A stretch of DNA of 23,594 bases. It comes from a virus. The notes under the pieces were generated by a model, which was not told where the DNA came from, did no database searches, and worked only from the letters and a program-made list of their open reading frames with translations. The stretch spans positions 1-23,594 of the IMG/VR virus record IMGVR_UViG_3300017732_000066; one strand, 5' to 3'. The position numbers were made by a program, and so were the translations under genes. Of this stretch, positions 8,456-15,559 are shown piece by piece. The stretch's first letter is position 1; every line of letters begins with the position of its first letter.

Positions 8456-10425
8456 GCGGGTATTAGGCCTCCATCTCTAGCTACCAGTGGATCTGGCTGC
8501 TCTGTTGTCCCAGTCTTTTGCATCCTGATCTCATCAAGCATCGCGTCAAAACGCTTTGCGCCAGCGCCTGTGTCGCCGTCACCTGCCGCTGAGACTACGT
8601 CTGCTGGGATGATAAACTCGCCGGGAGACACTGCTACAGGCTGCTGACCGCCGATAGTGCCGGGAATCATGTCATCCATGCCACGCCCTTCACCCTCAAT
8701 CACACCCTCTGTCTGAGCGTTAGGCTGAATGCTTTGAAGTACTTGCTCTCTAAGCATCTGGAAAGCCTCTGTTCCGTACTCATCCAAGAACCGATCAATA
8801 ACAACTGAAGCCTCTTCTTCTGAAAGCTGACCCATGACAGCCATCATAGTCTGCTCTATGAGAGGATCTGCGCTTGGCACCGTGCCGCCTTCTTGCATGC
8901 CCATATAGGCGTTGGTGTAATCAAAAGACAGGTTCTGCATGTTTGGAGCAAACCTCATAAAGTCTTCTTCTTTGTTTCCGGTCAGACCTAAATCCGCAAA
9001 CTCTTTCTTAGCTGCCTGATACTTTTTGCTTCCTACGCTCCTTCCTCTTCTGGGCGTTGTAGCAAGGGCGACTAAAGCGTCATAGTCTTTTTCAGACATA
9101 AACGGAGCAATGCCCTGACCCGTAACCATATCTGAAAAATCAACGTCTGGAGTTGTAGTGGTATCGGTAGTGGTATCGGTAGTGGTGTCAGTCTGAGCAT
9201 CATCTATCTCAGGAATACGCTTTCTGAAATACTCAATCTCAGGCCCGAATCCGGGTCTGTACTCAACCTCTTGCAACTCTGGGGCAGTTTTTGCTACCGG
9301 CCCTCTAAGCTGCGCCTGTCTGGATGCGGCAGAGCCGTAGCCGAACCTAGCTCCTCCACCCATACCTTGATTAAAGCCGCCCATTGGGCCGCCCTCATTC
9401 ATGCGGATTGGCGCTCCACCAAGGTTTTGAAGGTCGTTTACCTGACGCTGATACTCTTGAGGGTTCAGGGAAACGATACCGCCAGCCCGTGCATAGTTCG
9501 TAGGATCATATGCAGCGTACTGTCTGCCCATGCCAGAAGTGTCAATGCCAAAGTCTGTGCCAGCTAAATCCAGCGATGTGCCTAGCAGATCATAGGCACG
9601 ATCCTCTTCTGCTTGTCGGTCAGCTTCAGTCTGCCGAGCCATCTGCTCGTAGCCTTCTTCCATCTCTATCTGACCTTGAAGGCCTGAACCGATAGCTAAA
9701 GGCAAGATCGCAGACTTGCTTGCCAAGCCTTTGCCTGTAGCAGCTAAAGCGTCTCCACTAGAGAAGGGTTGCGTAAGTCTTTCCCCGAATCCAGCACTGG
9801 TTCTTTGAGATATAAGCTTGTCGCTTAGTGTCTGCTGCAAACCCTGATTACTGGTTGCTTCCATCGCAGCTTTTGAAGCAGCCTCTATTGAGGCAGGATC
9901 TACAGCAGCAGCTTGCAATGTTGTTGCATCAGCAGCCAACTTAGCGCCTTCAGTAGTGGCTGTGTCTAAAGCAGAAGCAGTAACGTCAGCGCCTGTGAGA
10001 GCGTCTGAACCTGCGCCTAAAGCAGAACCAATGCCATAACCCATGAGGCCAGAGGCAAGGCCTTTCTTGAGGTCTCCGGTAATCGCAGTTGTGGCTAAAC
10101 CAGAACCAATGGCCCCCGCTAGGGCGCTGTTAGCGCCGATTGTGGTTGCAAGACCAGCAAGACCGGCAGTAGCTCCACCTCCTATTGCCGTAAACGCCGC
10201 AGGGGCAAATGCACTAGCCAGCATGGGCAAAAGGAACGCAAACGCCTCTGGCTGTCCTGTCACAGGGTTGGTAGTAAGGCCACCCGGAACCATTGACGCT
10301 ATACCCTGAACCTCTGCTGGGTTCATGTGTACAAGCATGCTGTCGCCATATCGCCCGTACTGAGCCATTTGCTCTGCCTGTGGCTGTAATGGCGCTTGTT
10401 GCATCTGTCCTCTTACATATTCCAT
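8452..10425 (-). CDS. Internal virion protein, Ala/Gly-rich hydrophobic N-terminal region plus PGEFIIPADV domain (657 aa)
   Basis: Residues 27-62 carry GDSMLVHMNPAEVQGIASM followed by NPVTGQPEAF, a version of the GDxxLAHxxPxEA...NPxTGLPE module that I recognise from many podophage internal virion proteins. Residues about 62-145 are strongly Ala/Gly-rich and hydrophobic, suggesting membrane insertion during DNA delivery. A coiled-coil stretch lies near 255-275. Several Gly-Gly motifs follow (ARAGGIVSL at 312-320, PIRMNEGG at 339-346, QEGGTV at 511-516, RDGGLIPA at the end). Residues 415-426 are a Thr/Asp microsatellite. Residues about 580-634 hold GMDDMIPGTIGG, then PGEFIIPADVVSAAGDG, a widespread phage module. 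The start is in a TAATG overlap with the upstream gene. A role in the ejection core is inferred. Confidence 0.85.
   Translation of the reverse strand: MEYVRGQMQQAPLQPQAEQMAQYGRYGDSMLVHMNPAEVQGIASMVPGGLTTNPVTGQPEAFAFLLPMLASAFAPAAFTAIGGGATAGLAGLATTIGANSALAGAIGSGLATTAITGDLKKGLASGLMGYGIGSALGAGSDALTGADVTASALDTATTEGAKLAADATTLQAAAVDPASIEAASKAAMEATSNQGLQQTLSDKLISQRTSAGFGERLTQPFSSGDALAATGKGLASKSAILPLAIGSGLQGQIEMEEGYEQMARQTEADRQAEEDRAYDLLGTSLDLAGTDFGIDTSGMGRQYAAYDPTNYARAGGIVSLNPQEYQRQVNDLQNLGGAPIRMNEGGPMGGFNQGMGGGARFGYGSAASRQAQLRGPVAKTAPELQEVEYRPGFGPEIEYFRKRIPEIDDAQTDTTTDTTTDTTTTPDVDFSDMVTGQGIAPFMSEKDYDALVALATTPRRGRSVGSKKYQAAKKEFADLGLTGNKEEDFMRFAPNMQNLSFDYTNAYMGMQEGGTVPSADPLIEQTMMAVMGQLSEEEASVVIDRFLDEYGTEAFQMLREQVLQSIQPNAQTEGVIEGEGRGMDDMIPGTIGGQQPVAVSPGEFIIPADVVSAAGDGDTGAGAKRFDAMLDEIRMQKTGTTEQPDPLVARDGGLIPA
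9155..9190 (-). repeat. 12-base microsatellite, three copies
   Basis: On the plus strand GTAGTGGTATCG occurs twice in tandem, followed by the variant GTAGTGGTGTCA. On the coding strand it encodes a TDTT-type Thr/Asp tract in the 657-aa protein, in a presumed flexible linker. Confidence 0.85.
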
Positions 10426-10754
10426 TAACTTGTCTCCACACCGAATAGGTTAAAGCTTACGTTAGCGGCACTGGCGTAAACCTTGACCACATCCGCTTGA
10501 CCAAGACACATGCCAATAACCACAGTTCTAGTGGTAGTGGCAGCAAGGGCTTCGTCAAAAAATATAAATTGTTTGTCATTTGCTGAAGCGCCAGCTACAT
10601 GGACGCTAACCCTGAACGCGATGGCAGAGCCGCTTCTGTTGCATATGACTAGTGAACTAACAGTTGTTTGCGTCAGGTCTGGGACTGTATACAGTGTGGT
10701 CGTTGTCGTTGCCGAAACATCGGCCTGACCCAGAACCTTGATCGCATCTGTCAT
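10425..10754 (-). CDS. Small conserved phage structural protein (109 aa, beta-rich)
   Basis: The sequence is beta-rich with little charge: TLYTVPDLTQTTVSSLVICN, then an FRVSVHVAG segment, and ends NVSFNLFGVETS. I recall this pattern (TLYTVP... SSLVVCNRS... FNLFGVE) from small proteins in the structural modules of many marine and enteric phages. A head, neck or fibre accessory role is possible; the exact role is unknown to me. The ATG sits in an ATGA overlap with the 65-aa gene, and its stop overlaps the 657-aa start as TAATG. Confidence 0.75.
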   Translation of the reverse strand: MTDAIKVLGQADVSATTTTTLYTVPDLTQTTVSSLVICNRSGSAIAFRVSVHVAGASANDKQFIFFDEALAATTTRTVVIGMCLGQADVVKVYASAANVSFNLFGVETS

Positions 10755-10948
10755 GAGGCACCCATCAGCAAGAACTGAAAGCGGCGCATGGCAAGAGAGC
10801 CTTCTTTATCGCCTTGAGTCTTAGCAAGAACCACATCATTTTCAATCTGATCCATCGCAAGCTCTAGGGTACGTCTTGTTAGCCCCTGCTCTTGCTGATC
10901 ATACTCAGGTGTTGGTATGGGCAGAGGAGTTGTTCTTGTACCAGCCAT
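10751..10948 (-). CDS. Small conserved phage protein (65 aa), LAMRRFQFLLMGAS terminus
   Basis: The N-terminus is Pro-rich (TRTTPLPIPTPEYD), the middle is one charged helix (RTLELAMDQIENDV), and the C-terminus reads LAMRRFQFLLMGAS. Short proteins with this TPLPIPTPEY...AMRRHQFLLMGA pattern occur beside tail hub genes in marine podophages, as I recall. Function is unknown; one helix suggests a packing or oligomerisation partner. A GGGAGG Shine-Dalgarno at 10954-10959 precedes the ATG, which overlaps the hub stop as TAATG. Confidence 0.7.
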   Translation of the reverse strand: MAGTRTTPLPIPTPEYDQQEQGLTRRTLELAMDQIENDVVLAKTQGDKEGSLAMRRFQFLLMGAS

Positions 10949-12801
10949 TAGCGCCTCCCGTCTGAGCGTATATCAAAGCGCAGGTCACCAAGCCGCCAGC
11001 CGTAACCAGAGCCTGAGCTTTCGAGCCTGACAATAGGATGCCTAGCCCTAGCCCTGACATGATTTTGGTCTGTAGATGATGTGACCGTTGCCGTTGCAAG
11101 GGTGCTGGTGCTGCCCAGTGGGAAGTCTTTTCCCTTGATTGTCATAGCTATTGACGCATCAGAGGTTGTTCCGCTGAAAGCAAAGTCAGGTATGACCCGA
11201 CTAATCATCATAAACCGCTGACCCTCTTCTATCTCTAGGTCGCCGCTTTCTACATAAGCGGTCATTGGGCTTCCATCATCGTCAAAGCCAACTTCATGAG
11301 AGTACAGGTAGTTGTTATCTGTATCTGTGATGACTGACGTAGCTAAAGGCTTGTTCCTTGTGCCAGCGCCACGCCATGCTCCGCGAACTAACGTGCCAAC
11401 ACTCCACAAGTTTTCTGCGTAGTTATAGCTGACATAGTTGGTTATTTCTGTGTCACCAGAACCTATTGGGTAATACCATATGACCTCAGAGAATGCGTTG
11501 TTTTCTGCTGCAAAGACCTTAAACGACTGATCCTCGTTAAGGTTGGAAAACACATAGTCTTTTACAGAGCATGGAAGAGGCTGCACAGATCCGTTGTAGA
11601 CATAAAAGCCGCCTTTGTCCATAAAGTAGACGGAACCCCTAGCGTTGACCGCTGCGTTAGGACTGATCATAGATATGTCAGTGCTTACGGTTTGAAACTG
11701 GAACGTAAACGGTGCGCCAACAAACCGCATGGAGTGCAGGCTAACATCCGTAAATACCAGTATCTCTTGTCTGCCCTGAACCGCGCCAATGATTTGAGAC
11801 CCTGAGTTGATTCTTACACCGCCAGCCGTGTTAGTGGCTGTAGGAGTCCAGTCTGCTGCGTTTTCCTGATCAGAGAACCGAATAAAAAGCGGGTCAATTT
11901 GGCTAGAGCCAATAGGATTAGACCCGAAAGCAATAACGTGCTGATCTATGTCGCTAACCATGACTTGTAGGGCAATGGTTGGCACGTTAGAGGCACCGGC
12001 TAAAGTGGATATGTTTACTCCTCTTGCGCCTGTACCTGAAGACTCGTCCCAGTAGTAAATACCGCCGCCACGGGGGTTGAATACTAGGTCTTCTCCAAAA
12101 TTATCTTGGCTGAAAAGTCTTAGCTGACCTGCTGATGAGATACTACTTACGCTACCAAACGCAGTTACACCCCATCCTGCCGTGCCCCAGCCAGTGCCTG
12201 TAGCAAAGGTGTTGGTGCCAGTATTGATTTGATAGGCAGCTACCGTTGAACTGCCGCCATTACCAGTATCGCTTGCGTTGGCGGTTACAGTTGCACCGCT
12301 GGTGTCCTTTGCCACAATGGTAAACGTATTGGTCGTAGGCACAGAAGCAATCTGGTACTCCTGATTCAAAACCGCTGCGACTACATTGCCACCCAAGGAC
12401 GCTGCGTCTGAGAAGGTAACGAAGTCGTTGACCACTGCACCGTGAGAATTCTCGGTAACCGTAATTGTTGAAGAGCCGTTAGTTGCTGCAAAGGTTGGGT
12501 CGCCAGCGCCAGAAGTTAGCCTTATCGGCGTAACATCGTTGAACAGATCACCAGACACCACATAGAACTTAAGATGCGTACCAAGGCCTATGTAACGTAT
12601 AGACTCCAAAGAAGACCAGTCATGTATTGACCGGCAAACTCCTAAGAACGAAGTCTCAGAAAACTTTTCCCATCCACCAATCTTTTCAGGCCTACCCTGC
12701 CTAAATCGAATCTTGTCAGCATCAAACCATCCAGCATCAGCAGAATACTCTGTGCCTTCTTTGTTGACACCGGGAGCAAATTTTATCTTGCTAAGAGGCA
12801 T
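10948..12801 (-). CDS. P22 gp10-like tail hub / packaged-DNA stabilisation protein (617 aa)
   Basis: The start MPLSKIKFAPGVNKEGTEYS, followed by GGWFDADKIRFRQG-type sequence (here AGWFDADKIRFRQGRPEKIGGW), is characteristic of the phage stabilisation family that includes P22 gp10, which plugs and extends the neck below the portal and adaptor. The rest is beta-rich with repeated WxPT/FSDQE-like loops (RFSDQENAADWTPT), typical of a propeller-like hub. Residues about 105-190 look like an inserted beta domain with SHGAVVNDFVTFSDAASLGG and NTFTIVAKD, a module common in phage surface proteins. It lies between the basic coiled-coil protein and small structural genes, and starts 2 bases after the 469-aa gene stops. 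The family call is fairly sure; the detailed role is by homology. Confidence 0.8.
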   Translation of the reverse strand: MPLSKIKFAPGVNKEGTEYSADAGWFDADKIRFRQGRPEKIGGWEKFSETSFLGVCRSIHDWSSLESIRYIGLGTHLKFYVVSGDLFNDVTPIRLTSGAGDPTFAATNGSSTITVTENSHGAVVNDFVTFSDAASLGGNVVAAVLNQEYQIASVPTTNTFTIVAKDTSGATVTANASDTGNGGSSTVAAYQINTGTNTFATGTGWGTAGWGVTAFGSVSSISSAGQLRLFSQDNFGEDLVFNPRGGGIYYWDESSGTGARGVNISTLAGASNVPTIALQVMVSDIDQHVIAFGSNPIGSSQIDPLFIRFSDQENAADWTPTATNTAGGVRINSGSQIIGAVQGRQEILVFTDVSLHSMRFVGAPFTFQFQTVSTDISMISPNAAVNARGSVYFMDKGGFYVYNGSVQPLPCSVKDYVFSNLNEDQSFKVFAAENNAFSEVIWYYPIGSGDTEITNYVSYNYAENLWSVGTLVRGAWRGAGTRNKPLATSVITDTDNNYLYSHEVGFDDDGSPMTAYVESGDLEIEEGQRFMMISRVIPDFAFSGTTSDASIAMTIKGKDFPLGSTSTLATATVTSSTDQNHVRARARHPIVRLESSGSGYGWRLGDLRFDIRSDGRR

Positions 12802-12803
12802 GT

Positions 12804-14213
12804 TTAACGCCTACGCCCACGCCTGCCGCGAGACTTAGTAGGTGCTTTGCGTTTTTTCTTTACGGCCTCGGTGTTTGGCTTTGGAGGCACAGGCTTTCGT
12901 CTCCCCTTACTCCTACCTATACTTTTGGCAGGCTTAGGCGTAGAAGCTTGTGGAGGAGGCTGTACAGCGGCAACTTGCCGCCTAACTAGCTCCATGACCT
13001 CGGGGTCAGCCATGCCGCCAATTCCACCCATCATGCCGCCAACTCCACCCATGCTACCTATATCAGCTATTGGGTCTGTTTTAGTTACGCCAAGTTTGCC
13101 TAAGAATCCGCTTTGACCAGACGCTCGCCTTTGTTCTTGAGCTTGCTTGATGTTTTCTATTTGCTCTGGTGTGAGATCGGGAATAGCTCCGCTAAATAAA
13201 CCACCAGACCCCGGCCCAGCTTCTGCTAATGCAGCCTCATAACCCGGATCACCGGGAGCTATGGCGTTGGAAAACAAACCGCCCATACCGCGCAGACTAT
13301 CGCCCAAAGACTGATCCATTACTGGCCTTGGTGTAGGTGTAGGACTTACTGGGGCGGGTTGGGTTGCGGGCGCGGCTGGCTGACCCGTCATTATTTGACC
13401 TATACCGCCGCCCTTTTCACCACCCATACCTGTTGATGGGCGAACATTGACAGGAGGCATTGCAGGCCCACCAAACATCTGGCCTTCACCACCAAATTGA
13501 TCCATCATCCCGTCTGTAAAAGCAAATCCTCCACCACCACCTCTACCGCCTCCAAGAATAGCCTCGCGCCGTTGACGAGCAGCTTCTTGTCTAGCGGCCT
13601 CTTCAGCAGCAAGACGGTCTGCTTCAGCCGCAGCTTCTGCTTCAGCCGCAGCTTCTGCCGCTATGCGATCCCTTTCTGCTTGAGCGGCAGCTTCGGCAGC
13701 AGCGCGTTCAGTTGCTATACGGTCTTGTTCTGCCTGTGCCGCAGCAGCTTGTTCTGCTGCAATTCTATCTCTTTCTACTTGAGCGGCTGTTTCCGTAGCT
13801 GTTTGCTCTGCCGCAGCGCGTTCTTGAGCCGCTATAAGCATGTCTCGCTGACGCTGCTCTTCAGCTTGCCTGCCCTGCGTTATGGCATCAGTTGTTACAC
13901 CAGCATCAAACGTCTGGAAAGGCTGCCCTGTAACGGGATTGATACCTTCCATAGGGTTTGGAGACGCCTGCTGAGGTGTTAGGAAAGCTCCGGTCTGTGG
14001 AGCGCCCATAGGATTTTGACCACCAAGCAATGCTGCTATGCCTGTAGGAACGCCGTAGTTAGGATTTCTTGAAAGGAGAGGCTGACCCTGCATCTGACCG
14101 TAGCCAACAGGCAGTCCGGGCGGGGTAAAAGAATTTGCCGGTGCAGCAGGAGGCGCAAACCCTAATTGTTGAGCATTAGCGCCAGTCTGCATATTTCGAT
14201 CAAATAAACCCAT
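12804..14213 (-). CDS. Coiled-coil, Gly/Pro-rich protein with strongly basic C-terminal tail (469 aa)
   Basis: I do not recognise a named family. Residues 1-100 are Pro/Gly/Gln-rich and include GIAALLGG (58-65) and NPVTGQP (92-98), both echoed in other virion proteins of this window. Residues about 115-218 are an Ala/Glu/Arg-rich coiled coil with near-repeats of AAAxAERDRIAAE. Residues 221-340 are Gly/Pro-rich and probably disordered. A short helical segment LTPEQIENIKQAQEQRR lies at 347-363. The last 45 residues are Lys/Arg/Pro-rich and end SRGRRGRRR, suggesting nucleic acid or acidic-surface binding. It lies between the lysozyme and the tail hub, so a virion or assembly (scaffold-like) role is possible. 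The start overlaps the lysozyme stop (TAATG) with GGAGAG upstream. Confidence 0.75.
   Translation of the reverse strand: MGLFDRNMQTGANAQQLGFAPPAAPANSFTPPGLPVGYGQMQGQPLLSRNPNYGVPTGIAALLGGQNPMGAPQTGAFLTPQQASPNPMEGINPVTGQPFQTFDAGVTTDAITQGRQAEEQRQRDMLIAAQERAAAEQTATETAAQVERDRIAAEQAAAAQAEQDRIATERAAAEAAAQAERDRIAAEAAAEAEAAAEADRLAAEEAARQEAARQRREAILGGGRGGGGGFAFTDGMMDQFGGEGQMFGGPAMPPVNVRPSTGMGGEKGGGIGQIMTGQPAAPATQPAPVSPTPTPRPVMDQSLGDSLRGMGGLFSNAIAPGDPGYEAALAEAGPGSGGLFSGAIPDLTPEQIENIKQAQEQRRASGQSGFLGKLGVTKTDPIADIGSMGGVGGMMGGIGGMADPEVMELVRRQVAAVQPPPQASTPKPAKSIGRSKGRRKPVPPKPNTEAVKKKRKAPTKSRGRRGRRR
13621..13656 (-). repeat. Exact 18-base direct duplication in coiled-coil coding region
   Basis: GCTTCAGCCGCAGCTTCT occurs twice head to tail on the plus strand. 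It duplicates six residues (AEAAAE type) in the Ala/Glu coiled coil of the 469-aa protein, and looks like a recent slippage event. Confidence 0.85.
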
Positions 14214-14632
14214 TACTGATACTCTCCGGTTCTGATCATTTCAGTCAGCCTTATGGCCCTTGTGCCTACTTGTTTTGCCCATTTGCTATCCATAAATTCA
14301 TCAGCAGCCACATCAAACTGCTCACGACTCATGGCAGTGAGAGCCTTTACAAACCCTCGTAATCTGGTCAGACCAAGGTTAAAGCAAATGTCGATCATGG
14401 CGTCTTGTCTAGCCTCGTTCATAGCGACGAACCAGAAGTAAGTCTCAGATAGCTCTCCCTTTACTCGCTCTATGTCATTTGCCAGTAAATAATTAATTTC
14501 GTCATCAGACAAACCAAGGCCCGACTCTGAGATGTTTCTGCCGACACCTATGGTCTCAAAGCCAGCAGAACACAAATAAACCTTAGACTTGACGCCTTCA
14601 TGGCGTTTAATCATTTCAACGAGCTTGCTCAT
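14213..14632 (-). CDS. T4-type lysozyme endolysin (GH24), Glu-Cys-Thr triad (139 aa)
   Basis: The sequence starts MSKLVEMIKRHEGVKSKVYL and follows the glycoside hydrolase 24 fold: E12, then the second triad position, then T27 in FETIGVGRNI. The spacing E-x8-[D/C]-x5-T is exact, but the Asp position holds Cys (C21). Natural Cys versions are known, and T4 lysozyme with Cys at D20 keeps activity, so this is probably functional. Later motifs NEARQDAMIDICFNLGLTRL and WAKQVGTRAIRLTEMIRTGEY match the family's C-terminal lobe. There is no N-terminal signal or anchor, so it should need a holin. I chose the ATG at 14630-14632 because it makes a TAATG overlap with the holin stop and has GGGAGAAG just upstream; a longer upstream reading overlaps the holin in another frame and is not credible. 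It cuts cell-wall peptidoglycan at lysis. Confidence 0.9.
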   Translation of the reverse strand: MSKLVEMIKRHEGVKSKVYLCSAGFETIGVGRNISESGLGLSDDEINYLLANDIERVKGELSETYFWFVAMNEARQDAMIDICFNLGLTRLRGFVKALTAMSREQFDVAADEFMDSKWAKQVGTRAIRLTEMIRTGEYQ

Positions 14633-15015
14633 TACTTCTCCCGTGCTACAGAGTTGACCTTCTCGTAGCTTCTCATAGCGCCCAATCCGAGCATACCCAT
14701 CATAACGGGCACCAGAAGCGTTGTATCTACCTCTGGCACATCTACCCAGATGCTGATTATGTTGGCGATAATGGTGTTGTAGAGCAGGCCCAGCGCACAG
14801 ATCCAACCGATTGCCGGGCGCCACCCGGCAACAAACAAGCTCTTATGTGCCGCCTCCATCTTGTTGATTTCAAGCTGGCCCTTGAGCGCCTCATGCGATT
14901 GCTTCTCGGCAAGCGTAGCGATTTCGTGACTAAGGCGGTTTTTTTGATCCTTATCTTCTATGAACTTGTCTAGTAGACCTGTGACCGGCCCAACGAGTGA
15001 CGCAACAATACTCAT
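14632..15015 (-). CDS. Holin, 3TM / gene-transfer-agent holin type (127 aa)
   Basis: Residues 1-55 are a short hydrophobic start plus a charged helix (DKDQKNRLSHEIATLAEKQ). The AAHKSLFVAGWRPAIGWICALGL signature at about 55-77 opens the membrane part, and a second hydrophobic segment TTLLVPVMMGMLGLGAM lies near 98-114. This matches the GTA_holin_3TM pattern, in which the AHKSxFVAGWRP motif precedes the first long helix. The start ATG lies in an ATGA overlap with the EF-hand gene, and the stop overlaps the lysozyme start, the usual holin-lysozyme order. It would form membrane lesions that release the lysozyme. Confidence 0.85.
   Translation of the reverse strand: MSIVASLVGPVTGLLDKFIEDKDQKNRLSHEIATLAEKQSHEALKGQLEINKMEAAHKSLFVAGWRPAIGWICALGLLYNTIIANIISIWVDVPEVDTTLLVPVMMGMLGLGAMRSYEKVNSVAREK
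14635..14642 (-). promoter_or_regulatory. Shine-Dalgarno of the lysozyme, decides its start
   Basis: GGGAGAAG on the coding strand lies just before the ATG at 14630-14632 and inside the end of the holin gene. It supports this start over a longer reading that overlaps the holin. Confidence 0.7.
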
Positions 15016-15344
15016 TTACTGTTCCTATTTTGCCATGCGGATGCACCAAAAAATGCCGCGACGAGACCTGCAATTGCCACGAAGTACGTTGCAGCCATCG
15101 ATCCTAGTATATTCGCTGCTTGCTCCAGACCGATCCAGCTACTAACAACCACAAGGCTTGGGTACAACAGCATGCCCCACAAGGCAAACCAAGCCATGTA
15201 TCTTTGAGACTGCGCCTTTTCATGCTGTAGTTTTAACTCTTGTAACTGCTGACTTGTTTCTAGCTCATCATCACTAACCACGCCGTCACCGTCTGTGTCA
15301 TAACCGGCATACTCACTGTTTTTTTCTAACTTCTTTGCTGCCAT
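15012..15344 (-). CDS. Membrane protein with canonical EF-hand loop, lysis region (110 aa)
   Basis: Residues 16-27 read DTDGDGVVSDDE, a full canonical calcium-binding EF-hand loop (D1, D3, D5, G6, V8, E12). A charged helix (LQELKLQHEKAQSQRY) follows at about 34-50, then two hydrophobic segments at about 51-73 and 78-105, and a short polar end. I recall similar DTDGDGVVxDDEL membrane proteins in marine phages, without a known role. It sits directly upstream of the holin with an ATGA overlap, so a lysis-timing or holin-partner role is inferred. I chose the ATG at 15342-15344 (TGATG overlap with the upstream gene) rather than the TTG one codon earlier. Calcium binding is predicted from the loop only. 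Confidence 0.8.
   Translation of the reverse strand: MAAKKLEKNSEYAGYDTDGDGVVSDDELETSQQLQELKLQHEKAQSQRYMAWFALWGMLLYPSLVVVSSWIGLEQAANILGSMAATYFVAIAGLVAAFFGASAWQNRNSK
15264..15299 (-). other. EF-hand calcium-binding loop
   Basis: Encodes DTDGDGVVSDDE, residues 16-27 of the 110-aa membrane protein. All ligand positions of the 12-residue loop are canonical, including Gly6, a hydrophobic residue at 8 and Glu12. Confidence 0.85.
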
Positions 15345-15559
15345 CAATCGTATGTCTTTGTATTTTGATTAATTCTTTTTGGTATACAGTAGGCGCTAAT
15401 GTTGGTTTGTCGTTGTACTCTGCGGTCTTTGACCAGATCTACCTTGCCCGACTCGACCCACTGTGCAAACTGATTGCACCGTTGAATATTGCGGAAATAG
15501 AACTGATCGGCAATCGGCTCACCTTCAACAAGCACCACTAGCAGAAACGCCATTATCAT
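15344..15559 (-). CDS. Small protein with hydrophobic N-terminus and two cysteines (71 aa)
   Basis: The first 11 residues (MIMAFLLVVLV) are hydrophobic, resembling a short signal or anchor, followed by a polar domain with C28 and C58 that could form a disulfide outside the cytoplasm. The sequence ADQFYFRNIQRCNQFAQW resembles small proteins I recall from phage lysis regions; no name is certain. There is no lipobox, so it is not a classic outer spanin. The ATG is in an ATGA overlap with the 154-aa gene. A second in-frame ATG two codons later (15551-15553) is also possible. Confidence 0.65.
   Translation of the reverse strand: MIMAFLLVVLVEGEPIADQFYFRNIQRCNQFAQWVESGKVDLVKDRRVQRQTNISAYCIPKRINQNTKTYD

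Noticed and set aside
9155-9190. 12-base repeats considered as a regulatory iteron or origin
   Set aside because: They lie inside a coding linker, keep the reading frame and encode a Thr/Asp tract; three short copies do not make an origin.
10905-11099. 64-codon minus frame with a hydrophobic stretch and Cys, considered as an embedded lipoprotein spanin
   Set aside because: It lies across the hub gene end, far from the lysis block, and no proper signal peptide with lipobox precedes the Cys.
13500-13982. 161-codon plus-strand frame opposite the 469-aa gene
   Set aside because: It is Ser/Cys/Phe-rich, the expected antisense shadow of Ala/Glu/Arg-rich repeats, and has no ribosome site.
14633-14824. 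N-terminal extension of the lysozyme to about 203 residues
   Set aside because: It would overlap the holin in another frame, adds a sequence unlike GH24 proteins, and the ATG at 14632 has both a ribosome site and a TAATG junction.
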